Positions 5,939 to 7,188 of a stretch of 7,188 nt of DNA are shown piece by piece (positions within the stretch are counted from its first letter, which is position 1; each line of letters begins with the position of its first letter). Position numbers and translations under genes: made by a program. Source of the DNA: Candidatus Iainarchaeum sp. GTDB lineage: Archaea > Iainarchaeota > Iainarchaeia > Iainarchaeales > GCA-2688035. The notes below the pieces were generated by a model. It was given only the letters and a program-made list of their open reading frames with translations, was not told where the DNA came from and did no database searches. The stretch spans positions 1-7,188 of the forward strand of contig JAFGEM010000114.1 of the NCBI GenBank assembly GCA_016931555.1, in the 5' to 3' direction.

Positions 5939-6245
5939 AGGAAAACAACACCTTACCAAAATTCTTGATTCGATTATTTTTAATTTCAATGCCCTCGCTT
6001 TTCAACAACCCTGCTTTTCTTGAAATGCCCTTTGAATAGCCCCCCAACAAGCCATTGCTTTTCACTACTCTATGGCAGGGCACCTTCGGCGCATCAGGGT
6101 TTGAATTGCACGCGTTTCCAACAGCACGCGCAGAACGCGGGTTTCCGAGCGCAATTGCAATCTCCTTGTAAGCAGTAACTTTTCCACAGGGAATTTTTTT
6201 GAGGAGGCCCCATACACGCTCATTAAAGTCTTCAGGCAAACTCAC
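5919..6245 (-). CDS. ogt: Methylated-DNA--protein-cysteine (O6-alkylguanine-DNA) methyltransferase, DNA-binding domain form
   Basis: This suicide DNA-repair protein transfers an alkyl group from O6-alkylguanine to its own cysteine. The 108 residues consist of only the C-terminal winged-helix catalytic domain. The N-terminal domain found in E. coli Ogt is absent. Key elements are PCGKVTAYKEIA (19-30), the helix-turn-helix recognition segment RAVGNACNSNP (40-50) with the presumed arginine finger Arg40, PCHRV (56-60) with acceptor Cys57, and GGYSKG (68-73). The Cys in PCHR argues against an alkyltransferase-like (ATL) protein, which commonly has Trp there. A lysine-rich tail of about 18 residues (91-108) reaches past the usual domain end and overlaps aroF. 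The start is GTG at 6245, and GTGA is shared with the RuBisCO TGA stop, so translation is probably coupled to that gene. The next in-frame start would remove part of the domain. Confidence 0.92.
   Translation of the reverse strand: MSLPEDFNERVWGLLKKIPCGKVTAYKEIAIALGNPRSARAVGNACNSNPDAPKVPCHRVVKSNGLLGGYSKGISRKAGLLKSEGIEIKNNRIKNFGKVLFSYGRKKG
5949..5954 (-). promoter_or_regulatory. Shine-Dalgarno site for aroF inside the ogt coding region
   Basis: On the minus strand AAGGTG lies 10 bases before the ATG at 5938, within the ogt 3' end. It selects this ATG over the in-frame start at 5989 and suggests aroF is translated from a shared mRNA with its own ribosome site. Confidence 0.5.
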
Positions 6246-7188
6246 TTACCCCATTTTTCAAGCGCAGAACGCAATTCAGAATGATGCTCAGCAAACTCTT
6301 TCAATGGAATTTTCTGCATTGCAGCCTCCAGAGACTGCCGAGCAGCAACAGCCCCCTTAATAGTGCCCTCAGGATGCCCGTGAATTCCGCCCCCCATCTG
6401 GATAATAATGTCGTTTCCCATTGCCTCAACGAGAGCAGGCACTTTTCCGGGGTGCAGGCCGCCGGAACAGACTGCAAACATGGGTTTTATTTTGCCCCAA
6501 TTCTCGGAAAGCCTGTGCTGTCCAATATTTTGTGCAACAATTTTTCTCTCTATTTCCTCGCCTATGGAGCGCACCTCAAACAGGCCGCCCTGCATTTTTC
6601 CAAATATTGCGCCGACATGAAGCTGGTCCATTCCAATGAGCCTGCAGAGCTTTGCAATTGCAAGCATGCTAATGCCGTGCTTTGGGTTGCGCGTGAATGC
6701 GGCGTGCCCTGCGCGATGCGCATGCAGTATCATGCCAAGGTTTTCATTTCGCAGCCCCTGCAATGCACTCCAGCCGACTGAAACAATGTCAACCATTGCA
6801 TATGCCGCGCCCTGCTTCTTGAGGATGCGCGCCCTGCGCATCATTTCCTTAAAAGGCGCGGAAACGTTAATCATGCATTCCTTTCTCTCCCCAGTAATGC
6901 TTTCAGCCCTATCCCGTGCTCTCAGGGTTTCTTTAACACGCTCCTCAAATTTGTTAAAGTTCATGCTCGTAAGATTTTCATCATCTTTTACAATATCACA
7001 GCCGCCAACCCATGCCTCAAAAGCCACTTGCGCATGCTCCTTTGCATTCAAACCCATTTTTGGCTTTACAATTGTGCCGAGCAAAGGCCGCTTTGGAATT
7101 TTCATTATTCTGCGCACTCCCGCAACTCCGAATTTCGGCCCCTTGAATGCCTTGATGTAATCGCTTGGAAAATCAATATCCTCAAGCC
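6242..7188 (-). CDS. rbcL: Ribulose-bisphosphate carboxylase large chain, archaeal form III type (5' end outside window)
   Basis: RuBisCO adds CO2 to ribulose 1,5-bisphosphate to give two 3-phosphoglycerates. In archaea form III enzymes usually act in nucleoside/AMP salvage with AMP phosphorylase and ribose-1,5-bisphosphate isomerase. The frame runs open to the window edge, and the segment upstream of the in-frame GTG at 7117 (FPSDYIKAFKGPKFGVAG) is clearly RuBisCO, so this GTG is not the start. 314 residues are visible; about 120 N-terminal residues, including catalytic Glu and Asn of the partner active site, lie outside. Seen are GTIVKPKMGL (catalytic Lys codon 7064-7066), CDIVKDDEN with the carbamylated Lys (6986-6988) and metal ligands Asp and Glu, HAHRAGH, DQLHVG, loop 6 GAIFGKMQGG (Lys 6596-6598), CSGG and MGGGIHGHPEG. 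The active site looks functional, not a form IV RuBisCO-like protein. The KDDEN rather than KNDE motif speaks against forms II and II/III. It heads the visible operon with ogt and aroF. Confidence 0.95.
   Translation of the reverse strand, partial: LEDIDFPSDYIKAFKGPKFGVAGVRRIMKIPKRPLLGTIVKPKMGLNAKEHAQVAFEAWVGGCDIVKDDENLTSMNFNKFEERVKETLRARDRAESITGERKECMINVSAPFKEMMRRARILKKQGAAYAMVDIVSVGWSALQGLRNENLGMILHAHRAGHAAFTRNPKHGISMLAIAKLCRLIGMDQLHVGAIFGKMQGGLFEVRSIGEEIERKIVAQNIGQHRLSENWGKIKPMFAVCSGGLHPGKVPALVEAMGNDIIIQMGGGIHGHPEGTIKGAVAARQSLEAAMQKIPLKEFAEHHSELRSALEKWGK

Noticed and set aside
5939..5989. Longer aroF start adding 17 residues
   Set aside because: The added residues do not resemble the family N terminus and would deepen the overlap with ogt. 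The ATG at 5938 has an AAGGTG site at good spacing.
7115..7117. GTG as the RuBisCO start codon
   Set aside because: The frame continues upstream to the window edge with clear RuBisCO sequence, so this is an internal valine codon.
6636..7160. 174-codon plus-strand reading frame opposite RuBisCO
   Set aside because: It lies wholly antisense to a well-conserved enzyme gene, its translation resembles no family I know, and it has no promoter or ribosome site that I can see.
6242..7188. Form IV RuBisCO-like protein (methionine salvage type)
   Set aside because: The visible catalytic and metal-binding residues (KPK, KDDE, loop 6 GK, SGG, GGG) are all kept, whereas RuBisCO-like proteins lose several of these.

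Overview
The window most likely comes from an archaeon, probably a small-genome DPANN-type lineage (Diapherotrites/Micrarchaeota-like; this placement is an inference). The evidence is a form III-type RuBisCO large chain, TATA-box-like elements about 25-35 bp upstream of ATG codons that lack a Shine-Dalgarno sequence, GGTG-type Shine-Dalgarno sites on other genes, and a small membrane protein resembling archaeal pilin precursors. Several genes (serine hydroxymethyltransferase, cysteinyl-tRNA synthetase, cytochrome b5) look bacterial-like, so a bacterial host (for example CPR) is less likely but not excluded.

Layout. (1) Positions 1-214 (+) hold the 3' end of a cytochrome b5-like heme protein, followed by a hairpin plus T-tract that looks like a terminator. 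(2) Convergent to it, glyA (serine hydroxymethyltransferase) lies at 250-1515 (-). (3) A divergent intergenic region, 1516-1641, has candidate promoters on both strands and a perfect 7-bp inverted repeat. (4) On the plus strand follow a small single-pass membrane protein (1642-1908), cysS (1940-3352) and a CPA2/Kef-type cation:proton antiporter with a C-terminal NAD-binding domain (3379-5103). Each has its own TATA-like element. (5) After a 52-bp convergent gap, the minus strand carries a tightly overlapping set transcribed RuBisCO (6242 to beyond 7188) -> O6-alkylguanine-DNA alkyltransferase (5919-6245) -> DAHP synthase (5156-5938). The overlaps are 4 bp and 20 bp.

How the genes may work together. 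Form III RuBisCO in archaea usually turns ribulose-1,5-bisphosphate derived from nucleosides into 3-phosphoglycerate. 3-Phosphoglycerate can lead to phosphoenolpyruvate, a DAHP synthase substrate, and to serine, the SHMT substrate. The metabolic genes therefore sit around one node, but only RuBisCO and DAHP synthase share an apparent operon, and the DNA-repair gene between them has no obvious metabolic link. The rest is housekeeping: tRNA charging and ion homeostasis. I saw no tRNA or rRNA gene, CRISPR array, insertion sequence or phage gene. The window looks largely ordinary. The best leads are the RuBisCO-ogt-aroF operon, the pilin-like small protein, and the contrast between leaderless-type and Shine-Dalgarno-type genes.
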